Positions 25,427 through 34,198 of a stretch of 64,000 nt of DNA are shown one piece after another (position 1 is the first letter of the stretch; the number at the start of each line of letters is the position of its first letter). The DNA is from Microbacterium hydrocarbonoxydans. GTDB taxonomy: Bacteria > Actinomycetota > Actinomycetes > Actinomycetales > Microbacteriaceae. The stretch spans positions 372,001-436,000 of the forward strand of contig NZ_JAAKXW010000005.1 in assembly GCF_011752045.1 (NCBI RefSeq). The letters are read 5' to 3'. The position numbers and the translations under genes were made by a program. The notes beneath the pieces were generated by a model, which did not search any database, was not told where the DNA came from, and saw nothing but the letters and a program-made list of their open reading frames with translations.

Positions 25427-26908
25427 ATGACCGTAGAACTAGAGACGTCCGACATCCGGACGCAGCCGCTGCGCAAGACGCTCGGCCGCGTGGACATCGT
25501 CTTCCTCTCCGTCGGCGCGATCATCGCGATCGACACCGTCGCCGCGATCGCCTCGCTCGGCGGCGCCGAGGCGTTCACCTGGACGCTCGTGATCGGCGTC
25601 ACCTTCCTCTTCCCGTACGCGATGGTCATCGCCGAGCTCGGCAGCGCCTTCCACGGCGAGGGTGGTCCGTTCGTCTGGGTGCGCCTCGCGTTCGGCAAGC
25701 TCGCAGCGGCCATCGCGACGATGTTCTACTGGATCACGAACCCGCTCTGGATGGGCGGGTCGCTGGTGTTCGTCGCCGTGGCGACCTGGAGCGCCTACAT
25801 CTCCCCGATCGAGGACGGGAGCCTCGCCGACTACGTCTTCAAGCTGGTCTTCATCTGGCTGGCGATCGCGACCGCCGTCATCGGCCTGCAGCACGGCAAG
25901 AAGATCGTGGCCGCAGGCGCGATCGTCAAGGTCCTCCTGCTCGCGATCTTCGTGGTCACGGTCGGTCTGTATGCGATCCAGCACGGCGTGCACGGCTACG
26001 CGGCAGGCGACTTCACACCGACTCTCGCCGGCTTCCTCGCGGTGACTCCCGTCATCCTCTTCGCCGTGGTCGGCTTCGAGGCGCCGAACGGCGCGGCCGA
26101 GGAGATGCGCAACCCGCAGCGCGACGTCCCCAAGGCCATCGCGACCTCCGGGATCATCTCGATGCTCTGCTATCTGGTGCCGATCTTCGGCATCCTCGCC
26201 GTCCTCCCCTCCGAGAAGGTCGCCGGAGCGAGCGGCTTCCTCGACGCGCTGAAGGAGGTCTTCGTCGTCTACGGCGGCGCCTCCGAGCTCGTCATGGGCG
26301 TCGCCGCGATGGCGTTCATCTTCATCGTCTTCACGCAGGCCAGCGCCTGGATGATCGCCTCCGACCGGGTGATGGCCGCTGCCGGCGCCGATGGCGCGTT
26401 CTTCCGCTACTTCGGCAGGTTCTCCGAGCGCTTCGGCACCCCGGTGCGCATGAACCTGCTGTCCGGCGTGGTCGCCTCCGTCTTCTGCATCGCGGCGACC
26501 ATGCTGCTCAGCGGCGACGCCGCCGCCGTGTTCTTCGTCGTGCTGATCATCGCGATCTCGACGCTGCTGCTGTCGTACCTCATCATCTTCCCGACGATCA
26601 TCGTGCTGCGCCGCACCCACCCCGCCGTGCACCGCCCCTACCGCATCCCCGGCGGCAAGGCCGGCGTGTGGATCTGCACCGTCCTCATCTACGCCTGGGT
26701 CGCGCTCGGCTCCTGGGTCGCCGTGTTCCCCGGCACCCTCGAGGCGGCCCTCGGGCTGGAGTACGACTTCCTCGACATCTGGGGCGTCGACCAGCTCACC
26801 TTCGAGCTCTTCACGATCGGCACCCTCCTCGCGATCACCGCCCTCGCCCTGGTCGGCTACCTGTGGCAGCGCGCCAGGGATCGCGCCGACGGCCTGGTCG
26901 AGGCCTGA
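25427..26908 (+). CDS. APC-family amine/amino-acid permease
   Basis: A 493-residue permease with about 12-13 membrane segments, distinct from the ethanolamine-type permease at 2566. The first helix reads FLSVGAIIAIDTVAAIASLGG, and GFEAPNGAAEEMRNPQRDVPKAI in the middle is typical of the glutamate/GABA and amine branch of the APC family. The start at 25427 has GAGAGGAAAC upstream. Its promoter duplicates that of the copper amine oxidase, so it probably imports the monoamine that enzyme oxidises. The exact substrate is unknown. Confidence 0.8.
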   Translation: MTVELETSDIRTQPLRKTLGRVDIVFLSVGAIIAIDTVAAIASLGGAEAFTWTLVIGVTFLFPYAMVIAELGSAFHGEGGPFVWVRLAFGKLAAAIATMFYWITNPLWMGGSLVFVAVATWSAYISPIEDGSLADYVFKLVFIWLAIATAVIGLQHGKKIVAAGAIVKVLLLAIFVVTVGLYAIQHGVHGYAAGDFTPTLAGFLAVTPVILFAVVGFEAPNGAAEEMRNPQRDVPKAIATSGIISMLCYLVPIFGILAVLPSEKVAGASGFLDALKEVFVVYGGASELVMGVAAMAFIFIVFTQASAWMIASDRVMAAAGADGAFFRYFGRFSERFGTPVRMNLLSGVVASVFCIAATMLLSGDAAAVFFVVLIIAISTLLLSYLIIFPTIIVLRRTHPAVHRPYRIPGGKAGVWICTVLIYAWVALGSWVAVFPGTLEAALGLEYDFLDIWGVDQLTFELFTIGTLLAITALALVGYLWQRARDRADGLVEA

Positions 26909-26924
26909 TGGCCCGGCTCGCGCC

Positions 26925-27443
26925 GTGAGTCTCCCCGAGACGCTGCACGCGGCCGCCCTCGCCGCCATGGCGACGGCGGTCGCTGTGCATCCGGGACTCC
27001 GCGACCGCGCCTGCCGCCCTGACCTGCTCGCGAGCATCGTGATGCTCACCGCCATGGCGGACGCGATGTGGCTGCGCCTCGTGCCGGCCGTGTACGCCAT
27101 GGCGCTGCTGCTCGCCGCCGCGATGGCATCCGCCGCGGCCCGCTCGGCGCTGGTGAGCCGGGGCGCGCTGCCGCGCCTCGGCGCGTGCGAGAGCAGCCAC
27201 GGCCCGCTGGGCTTCGTGACCACCGCGGTGTGCCTGCCCGCCATGCACGGCGTCGGGGCCACGGCGGCCTCGGCGCACCACGGGCTCGGGGTCGGGGCGT
27301 TCACCGCCCTCGTCGTCCTCGTCTGCGCCGGCTACGGCGTGGCGTCCGTCGTCGCCGCGGCACGCGCGGCCGGCCGCGCCGAGCGCGGTCAGTACGCGCT
27401 GATGGGGACCGGCGCGGTGCTGATGGCGCTCGCCGCGCTGTGA
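26925..27443 (+). CDS. Small hydrophobic membrane protein of unknown function
   Basis: A 172-residue protein, almost entirely hydrophobic, with about five membrane segments and a His-containing loop (MHGVGATAASAHHG). GTG start, 16 bp after the permease stop, so it is probably cotranscribed with the permease. I do not recognise a specific family; it is vaguely like DUF5134 proteins. Its place between permease and oxidase suggests a helper in amine uptake or in handling copper or peroxide at the membrane, but nothing in the sequence shows that. Confidence 0.6.
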   Translation: MSLPETLHAAALAAMATAVAVHPGLRDRACRPDLLASIVMLTAMADAMWLRLVPAVYAMALLLAAAMASAAARSALVSRGALPRLGACESSHGPLGFVTTAVCLPAMHGVGATAASAHHGLGVGAFTALVVLVCAGYGVASVVAAARAAGRAERGQYALMGTGAVLMALAAL

Positions 27444-27483
27444 CGATCTCGCAGCATCCGATCAACTGATCCCCACCGGTGGT

Positions 27484-27554
27484 CTGCATCACGTGAACTG
27501 ATTCAGTGCACATCGGACGGATATTGGCCAGCCCGGCCTCCCGTGCGGTTCACT
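27484..27554 (+). promoter_or_regulatory. LysR-type operator and promoter of the copper amine oxidase
   Basis: CTGCATCA-N7-TGATTCAG (27484-27506) matches the permease operator at 15 of 16 arm positions. TATTGGCCAG follows after 15 nt and GCGGTTCACT after a further 13 nt, exactly as at 25320-25390, while the intervening bases differ. This gives -35 TTGGCC, -10 TTCACT, a start near 27561 and a leader of about 54 nt. Confidence 0.65.
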
Positions 27555-27614
27555 CGAAGCAACGGGCCGCTCCGGCCCTCGAAGACCCTGACATCGCAGT
27601 TTTTGGAGAGCATC

Positions 27615-29561
27615 GTGATCACACCGATCGTCCTCACGGCGCAGCGCACGCACCCGCTGGACCCGCTCAGCGCGGCCGAGATCACGGCCGTCCGCGACCA
27701 CCTCGTCGCGGAGGGGCGCCTCGGCGACACCGTGCGCGTGGCGTACCTCTCGCTCAAGGAGCCCGAGAAGGCGCTGCTGCGGGCCGGAGGCGACGTTCCT
27801 CGTCGGGCGCGCGTCGTGCTGCTCGACACGGCGAACGGCGACACCACCGATGTGCTCGTCGACCTGACCGCGGGCCGCACGGTCTCGGCCCACGCCGTCG
27901 ACCCGAAGGTCGCAGGCCAGGCGCCGGTGCTCTTCGAGGAGTTCGAGGCGATCGAGTCGATCCTCGCCGCCGACGACGGCTGGCGGGATGCTCTCGCCTC
28001 GCGCCGCCTCGCCCCCGAGCAGGTGCGCGTCGCGCCGCTGTCGGCCGGCATCTTCGACTACGAGGGGGAGGAGGGCCGGCGCCTGCTGCGCGGCCTCGCC
28101 TTCGTGCAGAAGGAGCCCGGCCAGTACGCCTGGGGCAACCCCGTCGACCAGCTGGTCGCCTTCGTCGACATGATCGAGCGCCGTGTCGTGCGGATCATCG
28201 ACGACGGGCCGAGCGACGACCCGATCACGAACGGGAACTTCGAGTCGCCGGAGCTCACCGGCCCGCTGCGCACCGACCTCAAGCCGCTGCAGATCATCCA
28301 GCCCGAGGGCCCCAGCTTCACGCTCGAGGGCAATGTGCTGCGGTGGCAGAAGTGGGACATGCACATCGGGTTCGACGCGCGTGAGGGGCTCGTGATCGGG
28401 CAGATCGGCTTCGACGACCGCGGCACCCGCCGCTCGATCATCGAGCGCGCCTCGATCGCCGAGATGGTGGTGCCCTACGGAGACCCGGCCCCGTACCGCT
28501 CCTGGCAGAACTACTTCGACACCGGCGAGTACCTCGTCGGCCGCGACGCGAACTCCCTGGAGCTCGGCTGCGACTGCCTCGGCGAGATCACCTACCTCTC
28601 GCCGGTCGTCGCCGACGACTTCGGGAACCCGCGCGAGATCTCCCAGGGCATCTGCATCCACGAGGAGGACTTCGGCCTGCTCTGGAAGCACACCGACGAG
28701 TGGGCGGGGCACAGCTCCTCGCGACGCCAGCGCCGGCTCGTGGTGAGCTTCTTCACCACCGTCGGCAACTACGACTACGGCTTCTACTGGTACTTCTACC
28801 TCGACGGCACCATCCAGTTCGAGGCGAAGGCCACCGGCATCGTGTTCACCGCCCGGTATCCGGGGGAGGGCTATCCCTACGCGTCACAGATCGCCCCCGG
28901 CCTCGGCGCGCCCTTCCACCAGCACCTGTTCTGCGCCCGCCTGGACATGGCCGTCGACGGCGACCGCAACGCGGTGCACGAGCTCGACCTGCAGCGCGTG
29001 CCGAAGGGCGAGGGCAACCCGCACGGCAACGCGTTCACCCGCTCCCGCCGCGTGCTCGGGACCGAGTCGCAGGCGCGGCGCAAGGCCGACGGCCTCGCCG
29101 GCCGGGTCTGGGAGATCGTCAGCACCGAGAAGACGAACCTCGTCGGGGAGCCGGTGGCGTACACGCTGTTCCCGCAGGGCCAGCCGACGCTCGCCGCCGC
29201 CGAGGACGCGTCGATCAGCCGCCGCGCGGCCTTCGCGACCGAGCATCTCTGGGTCACCCGCTACGCCGAGGACGAGCGGTATCCGGCGGGCGACTACGTG
29301 AACCAGAGCGTCGGCTCGCCGGGCCTGCCCGAGTACGTCGCGGCCGACCGGGCCATCGACGGCGAGGACATCGTGCTCTGGCACTCGTTCGGGCTCACGC
29401 ACTTCCCGCGTCCCGAGGACTGGCCGATCATGCCCGTGGACTACACCGGCTTCACGCTCAAGCCCACCGGCTTCTTCGACGCGAACCCCGCGCTCGACGT
29501 GCCGCCGTCCCCGCGGGCCGAAGGCGGCGCGCACTGCGAGCCCGGCGGCTGCCACTGCTGA
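27615..29561 (+). CDS. Copper-containing primary amine oxidase (TPQ enzyme, phenylethylamine oxidase type)
   Basis: A 648-residue copper/topaquinone amine oxidase that converts a primary amine to aldehyde, ammonia and hydrogen peroxide. From GTG 27615 the key residues are all 4 higher than in Arthrobacter globiformis phenylethylamine oxidase: base Asp302 in YFDTGEY, topaquinone precursor Tyr386 in TVGNYD, and copper ligands His435 and His437 in HQHLF and His596 in LTHFP. Spacing and length so match that enzyme almost exactly. No signal peptide, so it is cytoplasmic. The C-terminus ends in an unusual Cys-rich tail (CEPGGCHC). Phenylethylamine, tyramine or histamine are likely substrates. Confidence 0.93.
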   Translation: MITPIVLTAQRTHPLDPLSAAEITAVRDHLVAEGRLGDTVRVAYLSLKEPEKALLRAGGDVPRRARVVLLDTANGDTTDVLVDLTAGRTVSAHAVDPKVAGQAPVLFEEFEAIESILAADDGWRDALASRRLAPEQVRVAPLSAGIFDYEGEEGRRLLRGLAFVQKEPGQYAWGNPVDQLVAFVDMIERRVVRIIDDGPSDDPITNGNFESPELTGPLRTDLKPLQIIQPEGPSFTLEGNVLRWQKWDMHIGFDAREGLVIGQIGFDDRGTRRSIIERASIAEMVVPYGDPAPYRSWQNYFDTGEYLVGRDANSLELGCDCLGEITYLSPVVADDFGNPREISQGICIHEEDFGLLWKHTDEWAGHSSSRRQRRLVVSFFTTVGNYDYGFYWYFYLDGTIQFEAKATGIVFTARYPGEGYPYASQIAPGLGAPFHQHLFCARLDMAVDGDRNAVHELDLQRVPKGEGNPHGNAFTRSRRVLGTESQARRKADGLAGRVWEIVSTEKTNLVGEPVAYTLFPQGQPTLAAAEDASISRRAAFATEHLWVTRYAEDERYPAGDYVNQSVGSPGLPEYVAADRAIDGEDIVLWHSFGLTHFPRPEDWPIMPVDYTGFTLKPTGFFDANPALDVPPSPRAEGGAHCEPGGCHC

Positions 29562-29573
29562 GGCGGCACGGCT

Positions 29574-29612
29574 CCCGGGTCCGCGTGGTCGGGGGATCAG
29601 CGCGGACCCGGG
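29574..29612. terminator. Bidirectional terminator between the amine oxidase and LysR genes
   Basis: CCCGGGTCCGCG (29574-29585) and its exact complement (29601-29612) form a 12-bp stem with a 15-nt loop, filling the 53-bp gap between two convergent genes. Confidence 0.7.
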
Positions 29613-29614
29613 CA

Positions 29615-30550
29615 TCACGCGGGGCCGGACGCTCCTGAGCCGAACATCTCCCGGGCCAGCGTGCCGATCACGCGGGCGCGAGCGGTCGGCCGGACGTTCG
29701 TCACGCGCACGAAGCACACCTCGAGCGGGTCCGCGCGCGGACCCGCGAGGGGCACCGCGACCACCTCGCCGCCGTCGTAGGTCATCGGGGACTGCGGGAT
29801 GTGGTTGAGCACCGAGTAGCCTTCGCCGCGGCCCACCAGCGACCGGATCGTCTCGTAGCTGCGCGAGGTGTAGCGCACGCGCGGCTCGACGCCGGCCGCC
29901 TCGTGCATGCCGAGGAAGTACTCGCGAGAGTGCGGCGTGTCCAGCAGCACAAGGTCCTCCCCGTCGAGATCGGTCAGCGCGAGCTCCTCGCGTCCCGCGA
30001 GCGGATGGTCGTGGGCGAGGATGACGTGCGGCGCCGAGGTGTAGAGCCGGTCGAAGGTGAGGTCGTGCGCGCGGCCGAAGTCGTAGGCGATCGCCGCTTC
30101 GACGCTGCCGGAGAGCAGCAGGTCGGTAGTGCCGTCGACGTCGGCCTCGATGATCTCGATCCGCAGGTTCGGATGCAGCTCCCGCACGCGCGAGATCAGG
30201 CGCGGGAGCACGAACGGCGCCAGCGTGACGAAGCAGGCCAGCCGCAGCGTGCCCCGCACGTCGTAGTGCTTTCCCCGCACCGTGTCGGTCATCTCGTCGA
30301 CCTGCGCGAGCAGCGAGCGGGCGTCGAGGAGCAGCTGCTCTCCGGCATCCGTCAGCGCCAGGCCGCGGCTGCGCTGCCGCACGAACAGCTGCACGCCCAG
30401 GCCCCGCTCCAGCTGGGCGATCGCGGTGGAGACGGCGGACTGCGCGACGTGGAGGTCGAGCGACGCCTCCGTCATGGAGCGCTTCGTTGCCGCGGCGAGG
30501 AAATAGCGCAGCTGGACCAGGGTCATGTCGGGGCGGGCGAGGCGTGCCAT
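29615..30550 (-). CDS. LysR-family regulator of the amine locus
   Basis: A 311-residue LysR regulator. The N-terminal helix-turn-helix covers about residues 9-68 (MTLVQLRYFLAAATKRSMTEASLDLHVAQSAVSTAIAQLE) and the periplasmic-binding-like effector domain about 95-300. It is convergent with the amine oxidase gene and divergent from the FMO operon across 115 bp. An ATC-N9-GAT palindrome lies immediately upstream of its start, and the same pattern occurs in the permease and oxidase promoters. It is therefore the likely activator of all three units, with an amine or aldehyde as inducer. Confidence 0.85.
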   Translation of the reverse strand: MARLARPDMTLVQLRYFLAAATKRSMTEASLDLHVAQSAVSTAIAQLERGLGVQLFVRQRSRGLALTDAGEQLLLDARSLLAQVDEMTDTVRGKHYDVRGTLRLACFVTLAPFVLPRLISRVRELHPNLRIEIIEADVDGTTDLLLSGSVEAAIAYDFGRAHDLTFDRLYTSAPHVILAHDHPLAGREELALTDLDGEDLVLLDTPHSREYFLGMHEAAGVEPRVRYTSRSYETIRSLVGRGEGYSVLNHIPQSPMTYDGGEVVAVPLAGPRADPLEVCFVRVTNVRPTARARVIGTLAREMFGSGASGPA

Positions 30551-30559
30551 GGCGACACT

Positions 30560-30578
30560 GTATCAACTGAGTAGATAC
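30560..30578. promoter_or_regulatory. LysR-type operator between lysR and the FMO operon
   Basis: GTATC-N9-GATAC is a perfect 5-bp inverted repeat containing ATC-N9-GAT, as in the permease and oxidase promoters. It ends 10 bp from the lysR start, which suits autoregulation plus control of the divergent operon. The -35/-10 block shared by the other two promoters is not clearly repeated here. Confidence 0.5.
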
Positions 30579-30665
30579 GGTGCGTCGCCAATCTCATCTA
30601 TACAGATGCCAGAGGTGTTCCTAGCCTGAAGAGGTCCAGTCGAAACAGGAGCAATGGAGGTCGGG

Positions 30666-31958
30666 ATGCCGATCGAAGAGACCGACGTCCTCGTCGTCGG
30701 GGCGGGCCAGGCCGGCATCGCCATGAGCGAGCACCTGCGCGATCGTGGCATCGCCCACATCGTCGTGGAGAAGGACCGGATCGCCGAGCGCTGGCGCACC
30801 GGTCGCTGGGACTCGCTCGTCGCGAACGGCCCCGCCTGGCACGACCGGTTCCCCGGACTCGCCTTCGACGTCGACGACGACGCCTTCGCGAGCAAGGACG
30901 AGGTGGCGGCCTACTTCGACGCGTACGCCGCGCAGATCGAGGCGCCGGTGCGCACCGGAGTCGAGGTGACATCGGTCCGCCGCATCCCCGGCCGCCCCGT
31001 TTTCGAGGTGCAGACCTCGTCCGGCGTCATCCGCGCCGGTCACGTCGTCGCCGCCACCGGCCCCTTCCAGAAGCCGGTCATCCCCGAGGTCGTGCCGGAA
31101 GCCGCCGGTCTCCACCAGCTGCACTCGAGCTCCTACCGCAACCCGCAGCAGCTCCCCGAGGGCGGAGTGCTGGTCGTCGGGGCCGGCTCCTCGGGCGTGC
31201 AGATCGCCGACGAGCTGCGGCGCGCCGGCCGGCAGGTGCACATCGCGGTCGGCCCGCACGACCGCCCGCCGCGCAGCTATCGCGACCGCGACTTCTGCTG
31301 GTGGCTCGGCGTCCTCGGCAAGTGGGAAGCGGCGGCACCCCGGCCCGGAGCCGAGCACGTCACGATCGCGGTGAGCGGCGCCCGCGGCGGTCACACCGTC
31401 GACTTCCGCCGTCTCGCAGCCGAGGGCATCACCCTGCTCGGCCGCGCCGGCGCCTACCGGGACGGCGTGATGAGCTTCGCGGGCGACCTGGCCAGGAACA
31501 TCGCCGCCGGGGACGCGAACCACTTCGAGCTCCTCGACGAGGCTGACGCCTACATCGAGCGCAACGGCCTCGACCTGCCCGAGGAGCCGGAGGCGCGCGT
31601 CATCCTGCCGGACCCGCCCTGCCTCACCGAGCCGATCCGCGAGCTCGACCTCGCGGCCGCGGGGATCACGTCGATCGTCTGGGCCACCGGATTCGCGGTG
31701 GACTACTCCTGGATCGAGCTCGACGCCTTCGACGAGCGAGGACGCCCGCGCCACCAGCGCGGAGTGTCCGTCGAACCCGGACTCTACTTCCTCGGCCTGC
31801 CCTGGCAGTCCCGCCGGGGTTCGAGCTTCATCTGGGGCGTGTGGCACGACGCGCGCTACCTCGCCGACCAGATCCAGATCCAGCGCGGCTACAGCGCCTA
31901 CGCGCCGCGCCGCGAACCAGCAGCACGCCAGCTCACCGCGACCGGAGCACTGTCATGA
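30666..31958 (+). CDS. Flavin-dependent monooxygenase-like NAD(P)-binding oxidoreductase
   Basis: A 430-residue flavoprotein of the FMO/CzcO-like group. The FAD Rossmann motif VVGAGQAG covers residues 10-17, RWRTGRWDSLVANGPAW follows, the NADPH motif VVGAGSSG covers about 170-177, and WATGFAVDY near residue 340 is the group's late motif. ATG 30666 was chosen because GGAGG lies 5 nt before it; ATG 30654 is in frame but too close to its own site. It is first of five coupled genes and may N- or C-oxygenate an amine-derived intermediate, giving the imine or hydroxylamine that the RidA protein could handle. Substrate unknown. Confidence 0.8.
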   Translation: MPIEETDVLVVGAGQAGIAMSEHLRDRGIAHIVVEKDRIAERWRTGRWDSLVANGPAWHDRFPGLAFDVDDDAFASKDEVAAYFDAYAAQIEAPVRTGVEVTSVRRIPGRPVFEVQTSSGVIRAGHVVAATGPFQKPVIPEVVPEAAGLHQLHSSSYRNPQQLPEGGVLVVGAGSSGVQIADELRRAGRQVHIAVGPHDRPPRSYRDRDFCWWLGVLGKWEAAAPRPGAEHVTIAVSGARGGHTVDFRRLAAEGITLLGRAGAYRDGVMSFAGDLARNIAAGDANHFELLDEADAYIERNGLDLPEEPEARVILPDPPCLTEPIRELDLAAAGITSIVWATGFAVDYSWIELDAFDERGRPRHQRGVSVEPGLYFLGLPWQSRRGSSFIWGVWHDARYLADQIQIQRGYSAYAPRREPAARQLTATGALS

Positions 31959-32386
31959 CGAACCACACCCGCATCCGCCCCTTCAACACGAAGGTCACCT
32001 ATCCCGAGCAGAACCTCGACAACGACCTCTGCCAGGCCGTCGTCGCCGGCGGCGTGGTGTACCTCCGCGGCCAGATCGGGCAGGACCTGGAGACCCGCGA
32101 GTCGGTCGGCATCGGCGACGTCGAGGCGCAGGCCGAGAAGGCGATGGCGAACATCGCGATGCTGCTCGAGGAGGCCGGCTCCTCCCTCGACGACATCGTC
32201 AAGGTCGTCGTGTACATCATCGATCCGCGCTACCGCGAGCCCGTCTACCGCGTGATGGGGCGCTGGCTGAAGGGCGTCTTCCCCGTCTCCACCGGCATCG
32301 TGGTGAGCGCGCTCGCACGTCCGGAGTGGCTCGTCGAGATCGACGCGACCGCCGTCATCAGCGCGCCGGCGGGGGAGGGCCGATGA
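31955..32386 (+). CDS. RidA/YjgF/UK114 family protein
   Basis: A 143-residue Rid-family protein. Members deaminate reactive enamine/imine intermediates or act on related carbamate-type substrates. The Arg needed for deaminase activity (Arg105 of RidA) appears to be present as Arg122 in LARPEWLVEIDATAV, with Glu128 after it. ATGA overlaps at both ends link it to the FMO and the DUF1028 gene. Its place implies that the FMO or amine oxidase makes an unstable imine which this protein hydrolyses. Confidence 0.85.
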   Translation: MTNHTRIRPFNTKVTYPEQNLDNDLCQAVVAGGVVYLRGQIGQDLETRESVGIGDVEAQAEKAMANIAMLLEEAGSSLDDIVKVVVYIIDPRYREPVYRVMGRWLKGVFPVSTGIVVSALARPEWLVEIDATAVISAPAGEGR

Positions 32387-33054
32387 CGTTCTCGATCGTC
32401 GCCCGCGACGCCTCCGGCGCCTTCGGCTCGGCGATCTCCTCCTCGTCGCCGGCCGTCGCCGCCCGCTGCCTGTCCCTCGCCGACGGGGTGGGGGCCGTGA
32501 ACTCGCAGAACATCACCGACCCGAGGCTCGGCCCGCTGATCATCGAGCGGCTGCGCGACGGCGTCTCGGCGCGGCAGGCGCTGGATGCCGTGCTCGCGGA
32601 CGCCGCCGACACGGCGTTCCGCCAGGTGCTCGTCGTCGACTCCGCCGGCGGCACGGCCGTGCACTCCGGGGAGCGCGCGCTCGGCGTCTTCGGCGACGCC
32701 TCGGGCCCCGGGGTGGTGGCGGGCGGCAACATGCTCGCCTCCGCGGCGATCCCGCAGCTCATGGTCGCCGCGTTCGAGAGCGCGGCCGGCGATCTCGAGC
32801 ACCGCCTGCTCGCCGCGATGCGCGCCGCGATGGATGCCGGGGGCGAGGCGGGGCCGGTGCACTCGGCCGGGATCTCCGTCGTCCACGACGCCGGGTGGCG
32901 GGTGACGGACCTGCGCGTGGACTGGACCGAGGGCGATCCGATCGCCGAGCTCGGCGAGCTGCTCGAGCGGTGGATGCCGCAGCGCGACGCCTACGTGATG
33001 CGCGCGCTGGCCCCCGACGCGGCCCCCTCGTACGGGGTCCCCGGCGATGAGTGA
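32383..33054 (+). CDS. DUF1028 family protein
   Basis: A 223-residue DUF1028 protein, a family with an Ntn-hydrolase-like appearance but no firm function. It begins MTFSIVARDASGAFGSAISSSSPAVAARC, the family's typical start, with the conserved GVGAVNSQ and GNMLAS blocks inside. If Ntn-like, an early Thr, Ser or Cys after processing would be the nucleophile; that is speculation. It overlaps RidA by 4 bp and the M20 hydrolase by 8 bp, so the stoichiometry is probably linked. DUF1028 and Rid proteins sharing an operon suggests a common substrate. Confidence 0.82.
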   Translation: MTFSIVARDASGAFGSAISSSSPAVAARCLSLADGVGAVNSQNITDPRLGPLIIERLRDGVSARQALDAVLADAADTAFRQVLVVDSAGGTAVHSGERALGVFGDASGPGVVAGGNMLASAAIPQLMVAAFESAAGDLEHRLLAAMRAAMDAGGEAGPVHSAGISVVHDAGWRVTDLRVDWTEGDPIAELGELLERWMPQRDAYVMRALAPDAAPSYGVPGDE

Positions 33055-34198
33055 CCAGGCGACGGCGCTGAAGGCGACCGCGGACGCGGCCGTCTCCGGC
33101 GCGGCATCCGGTCTCATCGCGCTCTCGGAGACGCTGCACGCGCACCCGGAGACGGCCTGGGAGGAGCACCGCGCCGCCGCCTGGGTCGGCGACGCGCTCG
33201 CCGGGGCCGGATTCCGGGTGACGGCGGCCTACCTCGGCCTGGAGACCGCTCTGCTCGCCGAGGCCGGCTCCGGGCCGGTGACGATCGGGATCATGGCCGA
33301 GTACGACGCCCTGCCGGGGCTCGGTCATGCCTGCGGCCACAACCTCATCGCCGCGAGCGCCGTCGGCGCCGGCCTCGCGCTCGCGGGCCTGGCCGACGAG
33401 CTGGGCATCACCGTGCGCATCTACGGAACCCCGGCCGAAGAGGGCGGCGGCGGCAAGATCGAGCTGATCGACCGCGGCGCCTTCACCGATCTCGACCTCG
33501 CGATGATGGTGCACCCCGCCCCGGTCGACGTCGCGGAGGCCCGGCCCTTCGCCGTCGCGCACAGCCACGTCGCCTATGACGGCGTGTCCGCGCACGCCGC
33601 CGCCTACCCCGATCAGGGCGTGAACGCCAACGACGCGTTCGTGATCGCGCAGGTCGCCATCGGGATGCTCCGCCAGCAGCTGCCCGCGGAGACGCGGGTG
33701 CACGGCATCCAGACCCTGGGCGGGTTCGCGCCCAACGCGATCCCTGAGCGCACCGAGGGACGCTGGTACTGGCGCGCCGAGACCCTCGACGAGCTCGCCG
33801 TGCTCGAGGAGCGCGTGCGCCGGTGCTTCGAGGCGGGCGCGCTCGCGACCGGCGCCGGGCTCACGATCACCCCCGAGTCGAAGCCGTACGCCGAGTTCCG
33901 CACCGACGAGCGCGCGCTCGCCGCCTACCGCCGCGGCGCGCTCGAGCGCGGGCGCGTGTTCGCCGACCCCGCGGTCGCCGGGCGGATGAACCGCGCTTCG
34001 ACCGACATGGGCAACGTGTCGCAGCTCGTGCCCGCGATCCACCCGTACATCGGCATCGACTCGCTGCCGTACTCGAACCACCAGAAGGAGTTCGCGGCGG
34101 CCTGCGTCGGCCCGACCGCCGAGCGCGCACTCCTCGACGCCGCCGTGCTCATGGCGTGGACGGCCATCGACACCGCCATCGAAGGAGGCACCGCATGA
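33047..34198 (+). CDS. M20-family amidohydrolase (AbgB-like)
   Basis: A 383-residue zinc peptidase-family amidohydrolase. Metal motifs are EYDALPGLGHACGHN (residues 85-99) and the later TPAEEGGGGK, and the late STDMGNVS stretch replaces the usual ligand region as in AbgB-type aminoacyl hydrolases. No signal peptide. It probably removes an acyl or aminoacyl group from an intermediate of the amine pathway. The substrate cannot be read from sequence. Confidence 0.82.
   Translation: MSDQATALKATADAAVSGAASGLIALSETLHAHPETAWEEHRAAAWVGDALAGAGFRVTAAYLGLETALLAEAGSGPVTIGIMAEYDALPGLGHACGHNLIAASAVGAGLALAGLADELGITVRIYGTPAEEGGGGKIELIDRGAFTDLDLAMMVHPAPVDVAEARPFAVAHSHVAYDGVSAHAAAYPDQGVNANDAFVIAQVAIGMLRQQLPAETRVHGIQTLGGFAPNAIPERTEGRWYWRAETLDELAVLEERVRRCFEAGALATGAGLTITPESKPYAEFRTDERALAAYRRGALERGRVFADPAVAGRMNRASTDMGNVSQLVPAIHPYIGIDSLPYSNHQKEFAAACVGPTAERALLDAAVLMAWTAIDTAIEGGTA

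Noticed and set aside
27543..27614. Upstream start for the copper amine oxidase
   Set aside because: It would place the start codon inside the conserved promoter block; GTG 27615 gives a constant four-residue offset to the Arthrobacter enzyme.
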